Assembly (NCBI RefSeq): GCF_036784765.1
Contig: NZ_CP136651.1
Span: 1,116,001 to 1,180,000, forward strand
Source of the DNA: Novosphingobium sp. ZN18A2
GTDB taxonomy: Bacteria > Pseudomonadota > Alphaproteobacteria > Sphingomonadales > Sphingomonadaceae
Direction: 5' to 3'
DNA: 64,000 nt
Shown: piece after piece, positions 19,861-27,916 of the stretch
Layout: every line of letters starts with the position of its first letter
How positions within the stretch are numbered: position 1 is the first letter of the stretch
Notes under the pieces: model-generated
What the model was told of the DNA's origin: nothing
The model's database searches: none
The model's input: the letters and a program-made list of their open reading frames with translations, nothing else
Made by a program: the position numbers and the translations under genes

Positions 19861-20625
19861 ATGAGCGATGCAGAAGTCCTGACCGAGGTCGACGGCAACG
19901 TCCTTGTCGTCACAATCAACCGCCCCGAAGCCAAGAACGCCATGACCAAGGCCGCCGCCGAAGGCATTTCCGCGGCGATGGACCGGCTGGAAGCGGAGAA
20001 TGACCTGCGCTGCGCCATCCTGACGGGTGCTGGCGGCACGTTCTGTTCCGGCATGGACCTCAAGGGGTTCCTGCGCGGCGAATCGCCGTCCATCGAAGGG
20101 CGCGGATTTGGCGGGCTTTCCCAGTGGACGCCCAAGAAACCGGTCATCGCCGCGGTCGATGGCTATGCGCTGGCCGGCGGCATGGAACTGGCGATGGCCT
20201 GCGACCTGATCGTGGCCAGCAGCACGTCGAAGTTCGGCATTCCCGAAGCGAAGCGCGGCCTTGTCGCGGCGGCGGGCGGCGTGATCAAGCTGCCGCGCCA
20301 GATTCCGCCGCGAGTCGCCATGGAACTGGCGCTGACCGGCGATTTCATCGACGCCACACGGGCCTATGAACTGGGTTTCGTCAACCGCGTGGTCGAAGGC
20401 CCGGCGATCGGCGAGGCGAAGGCGCTTGCCGCGAAGATTGCCGAGAACGGACCGCTTGCCCTGATCGCGTCCAAGGCGATCGTGCGCGAATCGTTCGACT
20501 GGACCGAAGAAAACATGTGGGACAAGCAGGCCGCCTATATCGGCCCGGTGTTCTCATCCAGCGACGCGCGCGAAGGCGCGGCGGCCTTTGCCGAAAAGCG
20601 CAAGCCCAACTGGAAGGGCGCCTGA
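19861..20625 (+). CDS. Enoyl-CoA hydratase/isomerase (crotonase) family protein
   Basis: This 254-residue crotonase-fold protein has the oxyanion-hole motifs AGGTFCSGMDLKGF and the GYALAGGMELAMACDLIVAS helix. The usual second catalytic Glu region appears in the FGIPEAKRGL segment. It probably hydrates or isomerises an enoyl-CoA in fatty-acid or aromatic-acid degradation. AGAGAGGAG precedes the ATG at 19861. It is monocistronic, with a bidirectional terminator 40 bases downstream. The precise substrate cannot be told. Confidence 0.87.
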   Translation: MSDAEVLTEVDGNVLVVTINRPEAKNAMTKAAAEGISAAMDRLEAENDLRCAILTGAGGTFCSGMDLKGFLRGESPSIEGRGFGGLSQWTPKKPVIAAVDGYALAGGMELAMACDLIVASSTSKFGIPEAKRGLVAAAGGVIKLPRQIPPRVAMELALTGDFIDATRAYELGFVNRVVEGPAIGEAKALAAKIAENGPLALIASKAIVRESFDWTEENMWDKQAAYIGPVFSSSDAREGAAAFAEKRKPNWKGA

Positions 20626-20667
20626 ACGCCGCTTCGCAGCGCCCCGTTTCGATGGGGCCGGAAAACG

Positions 20668-20696
20668 AAAAGGCCCCGCGTTGGCGGGGCCTTTTT
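20668..20696. terminator. Bidirectional intrinsic terminator
   Basis: Arms GGCCCCGC (20672-20679) and GCGGGGCC (20684-20691) enclose GTTG. Four A residues precede and five T residues follow, so it reads as a terminator from both sides. It can end both the crotonase mRNA (+) and the tRNA-Val transcript (-). Confidence 0.9.
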
Positions 20697-20713
20697 GCGT
20701 TTTGTGGGGCCGG

Positions 20714-20788
20714 TGGTGGGCGTAGCAAGGATTGAACTTGCGACCCCTACGATGTCAACATAGTGCTCTACCACTGAGCTATACGCCC
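20714..20788 (-). tRNA. tRNA-Val (anticodon GAC)
   Basis: The minus strand folds as a complete cloverleaf. Acceptor arms GGGCGTA/TACGCCC pair, the D arm is GCTC-AGTGGTA-GAGC, the anticodon loop is TTGACAT (anticodon GAC, reading GUC and GUU Val codons), and the T arm has the TTCAATC loop. The discriminator is A and the CCA end is encoded. It lies downstream of cpdR on the same strand and upstream of a terminator. No integrase or duplicated 3' end suggests use as an attachment site here. Confidence 0.95.
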
Positions 20789-20903
20789 GATCCAGCCGGA
20801 TCCCCGCTGCGGGCCAAGGCCCGGCGAGAGGCAGCCCTTTAGCTTCGCCTTGGCCGCCTTGCAAGCCGCTTGTGCGCGCGGACCGTGCCCGGCCCGATTC
20901 CGG

Positions 20904-21287
20904 TCAGTTGATTCCCGATCCGATAGCCGCCGCGTCGGCAAAAACGCGCTCTACCTCAAGCACGAGGTCGCGCAGGTGGAACGGCTTTGACAGCACGCGT
21001 GCCTGCGGCGCTTCGCGGTTTGCCTTCAGCGTTACCGCGGCAAAGCCGGTGATGAACATCACCTTGGTCGTCGGGCTGACTTCTGCGCAATGCTGGGCCA
21101 GTTCGATTCCGTCCATCTCGGGCATCACGATGTCCGAAAGCAGAAGGTCGAAGTGCTGGCTTTCCAGATAGGGCAGTGCCGCCGTGCCGCGATCGACCGC
21201 GACAACGTCATAGCCTGCGTTTTCCAGGGCGCGCGCAAGATAGGTGCGCATCGCTTCTTCGTCTTCTGCCAGCAAGATGCGGATCAT
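20904..21287 (-). CDS. cpdR: CpdR-like single-domain response regulator
   Basis: This 127-residue protein is a stand-alone receiver domain with an acidic pocket (LLAEDEEAM), the phospho-acceptor Asp in LLSDIVMPEMDG, and the conserved Lys in VLSKPFHL. Its sequence and short length match CpdR, which when unphosphorylated helps deliver CtrA and other substrates to ClpXP; phosphorylation is by the CckA-ChpT relay. The ATG at 21287 is used; an upstream TTG is less likely. A TTAAC half-site, similar to half of a CtrA box, lies at 21392-21395 in the leader, but the full box is absent. The N-formylglutamate amidohydrolase-like gene is divergent. Confidence 0.88.
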   Translation of the reverse strand: MIRILLAEDEEAMRTYLARALENAGYDVVAVDRGTAALPYLESQHFDLLLSDIVMPEMDGIELAQHCAEVSPTTKVMFITGFAAVTLKANREAPQARVLSKPFHLRDLVLEVERVFADAAAIGSGIN

Positions 21288-21463
21288 GGTTACCTGCAAG
21301 TTCGCTTTGTCGGTTCGTCAATGCAATTGCCCCGCCACGGGGGCAATTCACCCCGTTCCGCCGGGGAAACACGGCCATACACCGAAACGGGTTAAGAATC
21401 TCCGGCCATCTTCCCGTTGACCGACTTTGACACACTCCTTGTGGACGGGCACCAAGGGAAATC

Positions 21464-22423
21464 ATGGATTCCCGGGCCAAGGACACTCCCGATTCGCGAA
21501 TCGTCACGGCGGGTGGCCGCATTCCCGGTCAGCCGGGCGCGCCCGCGTTCACCCTGACCGTTCATGATCCCTCTTCGATTCCCGTGCTTGTATCCGTGCC
21601 GCATTCGGGGCGCGCCTATCCGCCGTCGCTCATCGAAGGGATGCGCCACCCCGCCCATGCGGGGCTGAGGCTGGAAGACAGGTATGTGGACGTGCTGGGC
21701 AAGCGGATCGCCGATGAAACCGGCGCGGCTCTGCTGGTCGCCCACGCGCCACGCGCGATGATCGACCTCAACCGAGCGACCGACGATGTCGATTGGGAGA
21801 TGGTCAGCACGCCGCCGCCACCCGGAACCGCCACCGCCGGACTTGCCGGGCGCGCCCGTGGCGGGCTGGGCCTGGTGCCGCGCCGCCTGCCCGGCTTTGG
21901 CGAACTGTGGAAGCGGCGCATCGACGGCGCGGACCTGTCCGCGCGCATCGACGACGTCCACGAGCCCTATCACCGCGTCCTGGGCGAGACGCTGACCGCG
22001 CTGCGCGACAGATGGGGCGCGGCCTTGCTGATCGATCTTCATTCGATGCCGCCGCTGCGCGCACGGGGAGCCGAACCCGCCGCCAGGATCGTGGTGGGCG
22101 ATCGCTTCGGCGCGTCCTGCGCGGGCGAACTGGTAGGCGCGGCGTTCGGATATCTGGGCAGGTCGCGCATGCCGTCCGCGCACAATCGTCCCTATGCGGG
22201 CGGTTACGTTCTGGAACGTCACGCCGCGCGCAAGGCCGGGCTCCATTGCCTGCAGATCGAAGTGGACCGCAGCAGCTATCTCGACAGCAGCCTTACCGAA
22301 CCGGGGCCGCGGCTGGACGATATGACAGACGTGCTGGCCGGCCTTGTGCGGCGCCTTGCCGGGGAAGTGGCGGAACTGGGCCGCGAAGGCGATTCGGACC
22401 GCTGGCGCATGGCGGCGGAGTAG
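21464..22423 (+). CDS. N-formylglutamate amidohydrolase family protein
   Basis: The 319-residue protein has the HutG/FGase motifs: PVLVSVPHSGRAYP near the N-terminus, DLNRATDD in the middle, and LLIDLHSMPP with metal-binding residues. Such enzymes release formate from N-formylglutamate, as in the histidine degradation branch, or act on related acyl amino acids. No hut genes are adjacent. Its divergent position beside cpdR is often seen in related genomes, according to general memory. AAGGG lies just ahead of the ATG. The true substrate is open. Confidence 0.82.
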   Translation: MDSRAKDTPDSRIVTAGGRIPGQPGAPAFTLTVHDPSSIPVLVSVPHSGRAYPPSLIEGMRHPAHAGLRLEDRYVDVLGKRIADETGAALLVAHAPRAMIDLNRATDDVDWEMVSTPPPPGTATAGLAGRARGGLGLVPRRLPGFGELWKRRIDGADLSARIDDVHEPYHRVLGETLTALRDRWGAALLIDLHSMPPLRARGAEPAARIVVGDRFGASCAGELVGAAFGYLGRSRMPSAHNRPYAGGYVLERHAARKAGLHCLQIEVDRSSYLDSSLTEPGPRLDDMTDVLAGLVRRLAGEVAELGREGDSDRWRMAAE

Positions 22424-22477
22424 GCTCGTCCCAGGCGGCTGCCGGGCCGTTCGATCTTCCGGAAAGCACCACCCAAG

Positions 22478-22508
22478 AAAAAACCACCTGGAGCAATGCT
22501 CCAGGTGG
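22478..22508 (-). terminator. Intrinsic terminator of the candidate small RNA
   Basis: An 11-bp perfect stem (CCACCTGGAGC/GCTCCAGGTGG, loop ATT on the minus strand) is followed, in minus-strand direction, by TTTTTTCTT. On the plus strand no T run follows, so it works for the minus strand only. Confidence 0.9.
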
Positions 22509-22580
22509 CCAAGGTTCAGGGAGGAGGTGCACCGAAGTGCACCGTATCGCGCCGAGCCATGAGGGGAGCATCGACGCAAC
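22478..22580 (-). ncRNA. Candidate small RNA with anti-Shine-Dalgarno motif
   Basis: A complete minus-strand transcription unit is visible. After the promoter at 22615-22587 the expected RNA starts near 22580. It contains a hairpin GGUGCAC-UUCG-GUGCACC (22543-22526) with a stable C(UUCG)G tetraloop. The motif CCUCCUCCC (22527-22519) follows, partly within the 3' side of that stem, and then a single-stranded GAACC stretch and a terminator. A second pyrimidine stretch (CTCCCCTC) lies nearer the 5' end. No reading frame of any length fits. The layout (hairpin, CCUCCCU motif, terminator) recalls alphaproteobacterial suhB/mmgR (alpha-r8) and CCUCCUCCC-containing RNAs. Family membership is inferred. 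Length would be about 100 bases. Confidence 0.72.
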
Positions 22581-22586
22581 ACACTC

Positions 22587-22615
22587 AGAATAGGGTGAAC
22601 ATCCGGGCCGTGCAA
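22587..22615 (-). promoter_or_regulatory. Promoter of the candidate small RNA
   Basis: On the minus strand TTGCAC (22615-22610) and TATTCT (22592-22587) are separated by exactly 17 bases, a good match to a housekeeping sigma promoter. It lies 92 bases downstream of the sapC stop, so the RNA is likely made independently of sapC. Confidence 0.65.
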
Positions 22616-22652
22616 GGGTGTTTGCCCGTAATGATCGCGAATGTTAGCGTTT

Positions 22653-22687
22653 TTTCACCACCAGGCACCCGGTGCCCGGCGGTGAAA
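22653..22687 (-). other. Strong hairpin downstream of sapC
   Basis: Minus-strand RNA can form a 16-bp stem (22687-22672 with 22668-22653, loop CGG) in which the two non-Watson-Crick positions are G-U pairs; on the plus strand these become A-C mismatches. The asymmetry suggests selection as minus-strand RNA. It begins 20 bases after the sapC stop. An A run, not a U run, follows, so it may protect the 3' end or aid factor-dependent termination rather than act as a classical terminator. Confidence 0.5.
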
Positions 22688-22706
22688 TAGCGCGAAAGGG
22701 CCGGGT

Positions 22707-23495
22707 TCAGGCCTCGATCGGCGCGTTGGCGGCGGCCGCGCTGGGCCCCTTGCCCTGCTGCTGCTGCATGCCGAAAATCGTGCTCATCAGGTCGAGCGAG
22801 AAGATGTGCGCATAAAGCAGCGGCAAAAGGCCGTTCTGTGCCCAGGTGCGCAAAAGGTCGCCGCGCATGTCGCGCAGCTTTTCCTGGTTGATCATCTTGA
22901 ATCCGCGATAGACGAACGGCTGCTCGACACCCGGCTGCTGGATCGAAACCTCGCCATCCATCAGAAGGTCGTGCTTCGTGATGTCCTCGATGAACTGCTG
23001 GGTGCGCATTCCGGCCTGTTCGAAGTTCTCGCAGAACTGCAGCGCGCCCTTGGTGACTTCGCTGGGTTCGCCATCCGTGAACAGCGGTTCGCCGTCCTCG
23101 AATTCGCCAATCAGGTTGCAACTCGGATCGAAGCACAGGGAAAGGTCATCCGAACTGGGGTTCAACTTCGCCAGAAGGAACGGATAGCGGCGCGCATAGG
23201 CGGGGATATAGACGCCTTCCTGCGTGACCGCGCCATCTTCGCCGATGAATACGTTCACGCCTTCGTTCAGGCCCATCAAGGCCAGCGGAACGGGATTGTC
23301 GCCCGCCGCGAAGATGATCGGGAAATGGCGCTGGGCCTGCGGGAATTCCTCGACCGTCAGAGGCACGGCGTGCATACCGGCCAGCCACGGCGCCTTTTCG
23401 GCGGGGCGCGCGCGCCACGTCGCGTGGTCGCGGCTGTTGAGCGGCATGAGATCCTTGTAGAGCATCGGCAGGTTGTTGGCAGGCGCGCTGGCCAT
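22707..23495 (-). CDS. SapC family protein
   Basis: The 262-residue protein begins MASAPANNLPMLYKDLMPLN and has the SapC-family layout, with the HFPIIFAAGDNPVPLALMGL block and the QKPFVYRG-like segment near the C-terminus (EQPFVYRGFKMI). It resembles proteins annotated as SapC after a Campylobacter S-layer gene; in Sphingomonadales they usually neighbour TonB receptors or tryptophan halogenases, but none is near here. GGAGAG precedes the ATG at 23495. No signal peptide is seen. Function is unknown. Confidence 0.82.
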   Translation of the reverse strand: MASAPANNLPMLYKDLMPLNSRDHATWRARPAEKAPWLAGMHAVPLTVEEFPQAQRHFPIIFAAGDNPVPLALMGLNEGVNVFIGEDGAVTQEGVYIPAYARRYPFLLAKLNPSSDDLSLCFDPSCNLIGEFEDGEPLFTDGEPSEVTKGALQFCENFEQAGMRTQQFIEDITKHDLLMDGEVSIQQPGVEQPFVYRGFKMINQEKLRDMRGDLLRTWAQNGLLPLLYAHIFSLDLMSTIFGMQQQQGKGPSAAAANAPIEA

Positions 23496-23645
23496 CGTGT
23501 CTCTCCGGAAGAAAATCGGTCGGACGGGAGCGATTCCCGCCCCCCGTGGAAATGAAGCCGCGCTATTACGGTCAGCGCGCGCCGCGGTCAAATGCCTGAG
23601 CGAGGAATATCGGCCGTTCGCAGACTCGCATAAGCTGAACGCGCG

Positions 23646-25073
23646 CTAAACCAGCTTTCCGGGGTTCAGCAGCCCTTGCGGGTCAAGCGCCTGCTTGACC
23701 CGGCGCATCATGCCAAGCGCCACCGGATCGCCCAGCCGCGCCAATTCGCTTCGCTTCAACTGGCCGATGCCGTGTTCGGCGCTGATCGATCCGCCGAAGC
23801 GGGTTACCATGTCATGCACTTCGCGGCTGATTGTCTTGCCGTCTGCCGCATACCACGCTTCAGCGTCGGTGCCGGGCGGGGCGATGACGTGGAAATGGAT
23901 GTTCCCGTCGCCCAGGTGGCCGAAGCCGATCGCGGTCGTGCCCGGCCATTCGGCCTCCAGCGCGGGCACCGCCGTTTCGACGAATTCGGGCATGCGTTCC
24001 ACGGGGACGGAGATGTCGTGCTGCACCGCGGGGCCGATTGCGCGTTCGGCGGGAGAGATCGATTCGCGGATTTTCCAGAAGTCCTCTGCCTGTGCCTCAT
24101 TCTGCGCGATCGCGGCATCGGCCACCAGTCCGCGTTCGAACGCGGCGACAAGCAGCTTTTCGGCCACCGGGCCAAGCCGGTCCGTGCTGTCCGAGTCGGC
24201 GACAAGTTCGATCAGTGCGTGCCAGCGATGTTCGTCCGCCAGCGGTGCGCGCGCGTCGGGCAGATAATCCAGCACGGCGCGCAGCGAATGCGCGGGTAGC
24301 ACCTCGAAGCCTTCCAGCATCGCGCCGGCCATGTCCTGCGCGATCAGCAACAGCGCGCGGGCATCGTCCAGGCTGGCGCAACCGGCCCAGAGCACGCGGC
24401 GATCGGCAATCGCGGGCTCCAGCTTCACCGTCGCGGCGGTAACGATCCCAAGCGTTCCTTCCGACCCGATCAAGAGCTGCTTCAGGTCGAAACCCCGGTT
24501 GTCCTTCTTCAGCGGGGTAAGCTGGTCGAACACGCTGCCATCGGCCAGCACCGCTTCCAGCCCCAGCACCAGAGCCCGCATCGATCCGTGGCGCAGCACT
24601 TGCGTGCCGCCGGCATTGGTGGAGATCAGCCCGCCCACCGTGGCCGAACCCTTGCCGCCCAGCGACAGCGGAAAGCGCAGGTCTTCGCGTTCGGCCGCCT
24701 CGTGCAGCACCTGCAGGATCACCCCCGCTTCGCAGGTTGCGGTGCGCGCCTGCGCATCGATCCGCCGGATCGCGTTCATCCGCCGGGTGGTCAGCAGCAC
24801 CGCGCGTCCGCTTTCGTCCGGCGTCGCGCCGCCCGACATTCCCGAATTGCCCCCTTGCGGCACGATCGGCACGCCGTGGTCCGCACAGAGTTTTACGAAG
24901 GCGGCAAGCTGCGCGGTATCCGCGGGCGATGCCATGCCCAGTGCGCGTCCGGTAAAACGCCCGCGCCAGTCGGTCAGCCACGGCTCCATCGCGCCGGCAT
25001 CGGCGGTCCAGCCCTTGTCGCCGAGCAGCGCGTGCGCCTTGGCGGCGAAATCCTTGTTTGCGGGCACATCCAT
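23646..25073 (-). CDS. FAD-binding oxidase, D-2-hydroxyacid dehydrogenase type
   Basis: The 475-residue flavoprotein has an N-terminal PCMH-type FAD-binding domain (VPIVPQGGNSGMSGGATP; GGLISTNAGGTQVLRHG) and a C-terminal FAD-oxidase C domain with metal-ligand His residues (GFGHLGDGNIHFHV; SAEHGIGQLKRSEL). Such enzymes (D-2-hydroxyglutarate or D-lactate dehydrogenases, GlcD-like) oxidise a D-2-hydroxyacid and pass electrons to a quinone or flavoprotein acceptor. The most likely substrate is D-2-hydroxyglutarate or D-lactate. It has no partner subunit next to it, so it is not a GlcDEF operon. The start ATG at 25073 matches the family start. Confidence 0.88.
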   Translation of the reverse strand: MDVPANKDFAAKAHALLGDKGWTADAGAMEPWLTDWRGRFTGRALGMASPADTAQLAAFVKLCADHGVPIVPQGGNSGMSGGATPDESGRAVLLTTRRMNAIRRIDAQARTATCEAGVILQVLHEAAEREDLRFPLSLGGKGSATVGGLISTNAGGTQVLRHGSMRALVLGLEAVLADGSVFDQLTPLKKDNRGFDLKQLLIGSEGTLGIVTAATVKLEPAIADRRVLWAGCASLDDARALLLIAQDMAGAMLEGFEVLPAHSLRAVLDYLPDARAPLADEHRWHALIELVADSDSTDRLGPVAEKLLVAAFERGLVADAAIAQNEAQAEDFWKIRESISPAERAIGPAVQHDISVPVERMPEFVETAVPALEAEWPGTTAIGFGHLGDGNIHFHVIAPPGTDAEAWYAADGKTISREVHDMVTRFGGSISAEHGIGQLKRSELARLGDPVALGMMRRVKQALDPQGLLNPGKLV

Positions 25074-25227
25074 CGTTTTCAGCAGCTAGGGACCGAACCG
25101 GGCCGGGGCAATGTCTTTTCCCACCAGTTAAGCGACTGTTCAAATCGTGGCCCTAATAAGGCAGACACAGAGTGATGGCGCCGGTCAGGGGGCGTCGCAG
25201 AGGGATACGCTTAACAGCACAAGCACC

Positions 25228-25833
25228 ATGACGCCGGGACTTGCCCAGATTCTGCTGCCGTTGGCGATGCTGATTGCCGGGCCTGCCGATGGCCCGCCGC
25301 CCGACGCCGCCATCGCAAGCGGTCCCGTTCCCGTCGCCGAGGTGGGAACGAGCTGGCGTCTGGCCGAATGGCCTGCGCCGGTGCAAGCCGATGCTGACGC
25401 GCCGCAGGGGCCGGCGCGCGACATGATGCGGTCAGGCTGGCGCCCGCAGACATGGGACCAGGTGCGCATCGAACAGCGCCTTACCATCCGCATTGCCCCG
25501 CACCGCGCGCGCCGGCGCGACATGCTGGCGGCAATTCCATCCGGCCCTATGCCGCAGCGTTTTGTTGAGAGGCGATCCGTCCGTTGCCTGCCGGTGGGCG
25601 GGATCGCAGGGGTGCAGGTTGCGGGCGACGACAGGCTGGTGCTGTTCATGCGCGACCAGAGGCTGATCGGCGCAAACCTGGAAAAAGCGTGCAGCGCGCG
25701 CGATTTCTATTCGGGGTTCTACCTTGAAAATTCCAGCGACGGAAAGCTGTGCGCGAAGCGCGACATATTGCATTCGCGTTCCGGCATGAATTGCGGCGTC
25801 AGCCGGATGCACGTGCTCGTCCCGGCGGACTGA
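25228..25833 (+). CDS. Hypothetical exported protein
   Basis: The 201-residue product is not recognised. It starts with a hydrophobic segment (MTPGLAQILLPLAMLIAG) that could be a signal peptide, followed by a Pro/Ala-rich linker and an Arg-rich middle part (RIAPHRARRRDM). A C-terminal region has four cysteines (RCLPV, ACSAR, LCAKR, NCGVS) spread over about 75 residues, as expected for disulphide bonds in the periplasm. The long ATG frame at 25147 is not used because the signal segment starts at 25228. It converges with the sulfatase gene. Homologues probably exist in relatives but I cannot name a family. Confidence 0.6.
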   Translation: MTPGLAQILLPLAMLIAGPADGPPPDAAIASGPVPVAEVGTSWRLAEWPAPVQADADAPQGPARDMMRSGWRPQTWDQVRIEQRLTIRIAPHRARRRDMLAAIPSGPMPQRFVERRSVRCLPVGGIAGVQVAGDDRLVLFMRDQRLIGANLEKACSARDFYSGFYLENSSDGKLCAKRDILHSRSGMNCGVSRMHVLVPAD

Positions 25834-25855
25834 CCGCGACTTGCATCGCGGTCAG
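25830..25855. other. Hairpin between converging genes
   Basis: CTGACCGCGA and TCGCGGTCAG form a perfect 10-bp stem with a 6-base loop; it overlaps the stop codon (TGA at 25831-25833) of the exported protein gene. No T run follows, so it may act as a weak or factor-dependent terminator between the two converging genes. Confidence 0.4.
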
Positions 25856-25889
25856 GCCGGGTCGGCGCGAACGGCGCAGTTGCGCGCGC

Positions 25890-27596
25890 TCAGTTCCCGA
25901 AGAAATTGATCTGTTCGTCCGGCGGATACTTTTTGAGCACCGCGCGATAGCGGGCCAGTTCGCGGCTGATCCCGATGGCCACCGGGATGTGCCGGATGGT
26001 CAGCGAGTTCTGTTCCTGCGGATCGGAATAGAGATTGAACAGCGCCCCCGCGTTGGTGTTGGTCACGCTGCCGGTAAAGCCGCCGTGGTTGCCGTTCATC
26101 GTATGCGCGGCCGGTTCCTGCGCCAGAAGGGCAAGTTTCCATTCGTCCATGCGGATCGCGGCAAGGCGGTTTGTCCAGTAATAGATGATGGAGCGGCGGT
26201 TGCTCGCCCCCTGGTCGGCCAGCAGGAACGATGTCTGGTCGATCCCGTCGAGATACTGGCCCTTGTCCATCTGCGCCCCGATCGCCGCGCCGCGCACGCC
26301 TGCAAGATCAAGCGCGGTGGGCAGGATGTCGGCAAAGTCGAACAGCCCGTCCGACCGGCGCGGCTTTATCATGTCCTTCCAGTAAACGAAGAACGGCGCG
26401 CGCACGCCGCCTTCCCAGGTCGATCCCTTGCCGCCGCGGAACGGGGTCCGTGCATGGGGCTCGATCTCCTGCTCCGGCCCGTTGTCGGACGTGAAGATGA
26501 TCATCGTGTTGTCCAGCTCGCCCGTTTCCTGAAGCGTCTTGTAGAGGCGGGCGAAGATATCGTTCATCTCCACGATGCAGTCGGTATAGTTCGTCCGCGC
26601 GGGCGAGCGGCCCAGGTAATGCGCGTTGGGATAGTTGTCGAAGTGGCAGCCGCGCGTGTTGTAATAGAGGAAGAAGGGCTTCTTGTTGCCCTGCTGCTTC
26701 TTCAGGAAATTCACGCCATAGTCGGCCCAGCGTTGATCGAGGTCTTTCATGTAGTCGACCGTGATCAGGCCGACCTTCTCGATTGGTCCGCCCTTGCTGG
26801 CGTGCACGTCGTATTTGTCGAAGGGCGCGTTCTCGATCATCTTCGTGCGCGTGGGGCTCAGCGCGATTTCGGGGTTGATGTCGGAATCACGCCACTCGGT
26901 GTACATGTCGGAAACGGACAGGAACCCGCGGAAATCGTCGAAGCCCACGTTCTGCGGCTGCGATCCGGTGTTCTCGCCCACGTGCCACTTGCCGATCGCC
27001 TGGGTGACATAGCCCTGCTTCGACAGCATGGAGGCGATCGTGGACTTGCCGTTCAGCCCGCCCGGCTCACCATACATCGGCGGGCGCAGGATGCCGTGAT
27101 GCACAGGCAACTGCCCGGTCAGGATCGTGGCGCGCGTGGGCGAACAACTTGGCTGCGAATAGGCCGAGGACAGGATCAGCGACTGGTCGGCCACCCGGTC
27201 AACATCGGGCGTTGGCGCGCCCACGGCCGCGCCGCCGCCGTTGAAGCCGAAATCCATGTACCCCACGTCATCCATAAGGAAGACAAGCACGTTGGGCTTC
27301 TTGCCGGTCTTCTTTTCCAGCGCGGCGAGCTTCGCCTCCACTTCATTCTGCTGGTCGGGATGCTCGATCACCGGTTCCATGTTGTCGGCCACTTTCCTGG
27401 CGGGAACGCCGATGTACTGGTCCTGGAAATCGTATCCGGGCGCGTTGCCGCGCTTGATCGGGCCGTCGTTGCCGGGGCCGGTTACCACGCCGGGTTCCGC
27501 CGCGTGCACCAAGGGGGCCAGTGTCATCGCTCCGCTGCCGATTGCCAGCGCCATCGCCGCGCAGCGTGAAAGGGCCGCGCCCCGGATCCTACCCAT
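25890..27596 (-). CDS. Periplasmic sulfatase (arylsulfatase family)
   Basis: This 568-residue enzyme has a signal peptide ([20 protein letters not shown], cleaved near VHA-AE). The sulfatase core has metal ligands in [13 protein letters not shown] and the signature CSPTRATIL with Cys151, which must be converted to formylglycine for activity. A further block HGILRP and the C-terminal sulfatase region are present. It probably hydrolyses a sulfate ester outside the inner membrane. The start at 27596 is supported by GGGAGAG six bases upstream; a longer frame would add about 43 non-secretory residues. No maturation enzyme or sulfate transporter is adjacent. The distant YeiH gene at 35030 is only a loose link. 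Confidence 0.9.
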   Translation of the reverse strand: MGRIRGAALSRCAAMALAIGSGAMTLAPLVHAAEPGVVTGPGNDGPIKRGNAPGYDFQDQYIGVPARKVADNMEPVIEHPDQQNEVEAKLAALEKKTGKKPNVLVFLMDDVGYMDFGFNGGGAAVGAPTPDVDRVADQSLILSSAYSQPSCSPTRATILTGQLPVHHGILRPPMYGEPGGLNGKSTIASMLSKQGYVTQAIGKWHVGENTGSQPQNVGFDDFRGFLSVSDMYTEWRDSDINPEIALSPTRTKMIENAPFDKYDVHASKGGPIEKVGLITVDYMKDLDQRWADYGVNFLKKQQGNKKPFFLYYNTRGCHFDNYPNAHYLGRSPARTNYTDCIVEMNDIFARLYKTLQETGELDNTMIIFTSDNGPEQEIEPHARTPFRGGKGSTWEGGVRAPFFVYWKDMIKPRRSDGLFDFADILPTALDLAGVRGAAIGAQMDKGQYLDGIDQTSFLLADQGASNRRSIIYYWTNRLAAIRMDEWKLALLAQEPAAHTMNGNHGGFTGSVTNTNAGALFNLYSDPQEQNSLTIRHIPVAIGISRELARYRAVLKKYPPDEQINFFGN

Positions 27597-27916
27597 CGAA
27601 CTCTCCCATCCTGTTTTGACCCGGCCTTCGGCGGGCGGCGGCAGGATACCCCTGCTTGCGCCAGATGCATGCCAAATATTTGACAATTCTGCGGACTGCA
27701 CGCGCGTGACGGGCAGGGGTGACAAATCGGTCGCGCCGGCAGGGTAAATTCATCGCCGACGGTGGGCAAACCAAGCGATTTCTTGACTCTCGCGCTGCAA
27801 TAGGCATAGCGCCGCCAATCCGGCTTTGCGCATTCCGGCGCTACCGGTGGTCGCGACCAGAACACACCCGCGCGGGACGGATTTTCCTCCGCGCCACACT
27901 TCGGAAACCGTACTGC
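27597..27916. other. Divergent intergenic region, sulfatase/DEAD-box helicase
   Basis: No gene is seen in this 320-base stretch. A weak promoter for the helicase may be TTGACT (27783-27788) with CATAGC 16 bases downstream (27805-27810). DEAD-box helicase mRNAs often have long leaders with cold-dependent structure, but I cannot identify a defined element. No terminator or repeat is evident. Confidence 0.3.

Noticed and set aside
20714..20788. tRNA-Val gene as an integration site
   Set aside because: No integrase, no duplicated tRNA 3' end and no change in gene content are seen nearby.
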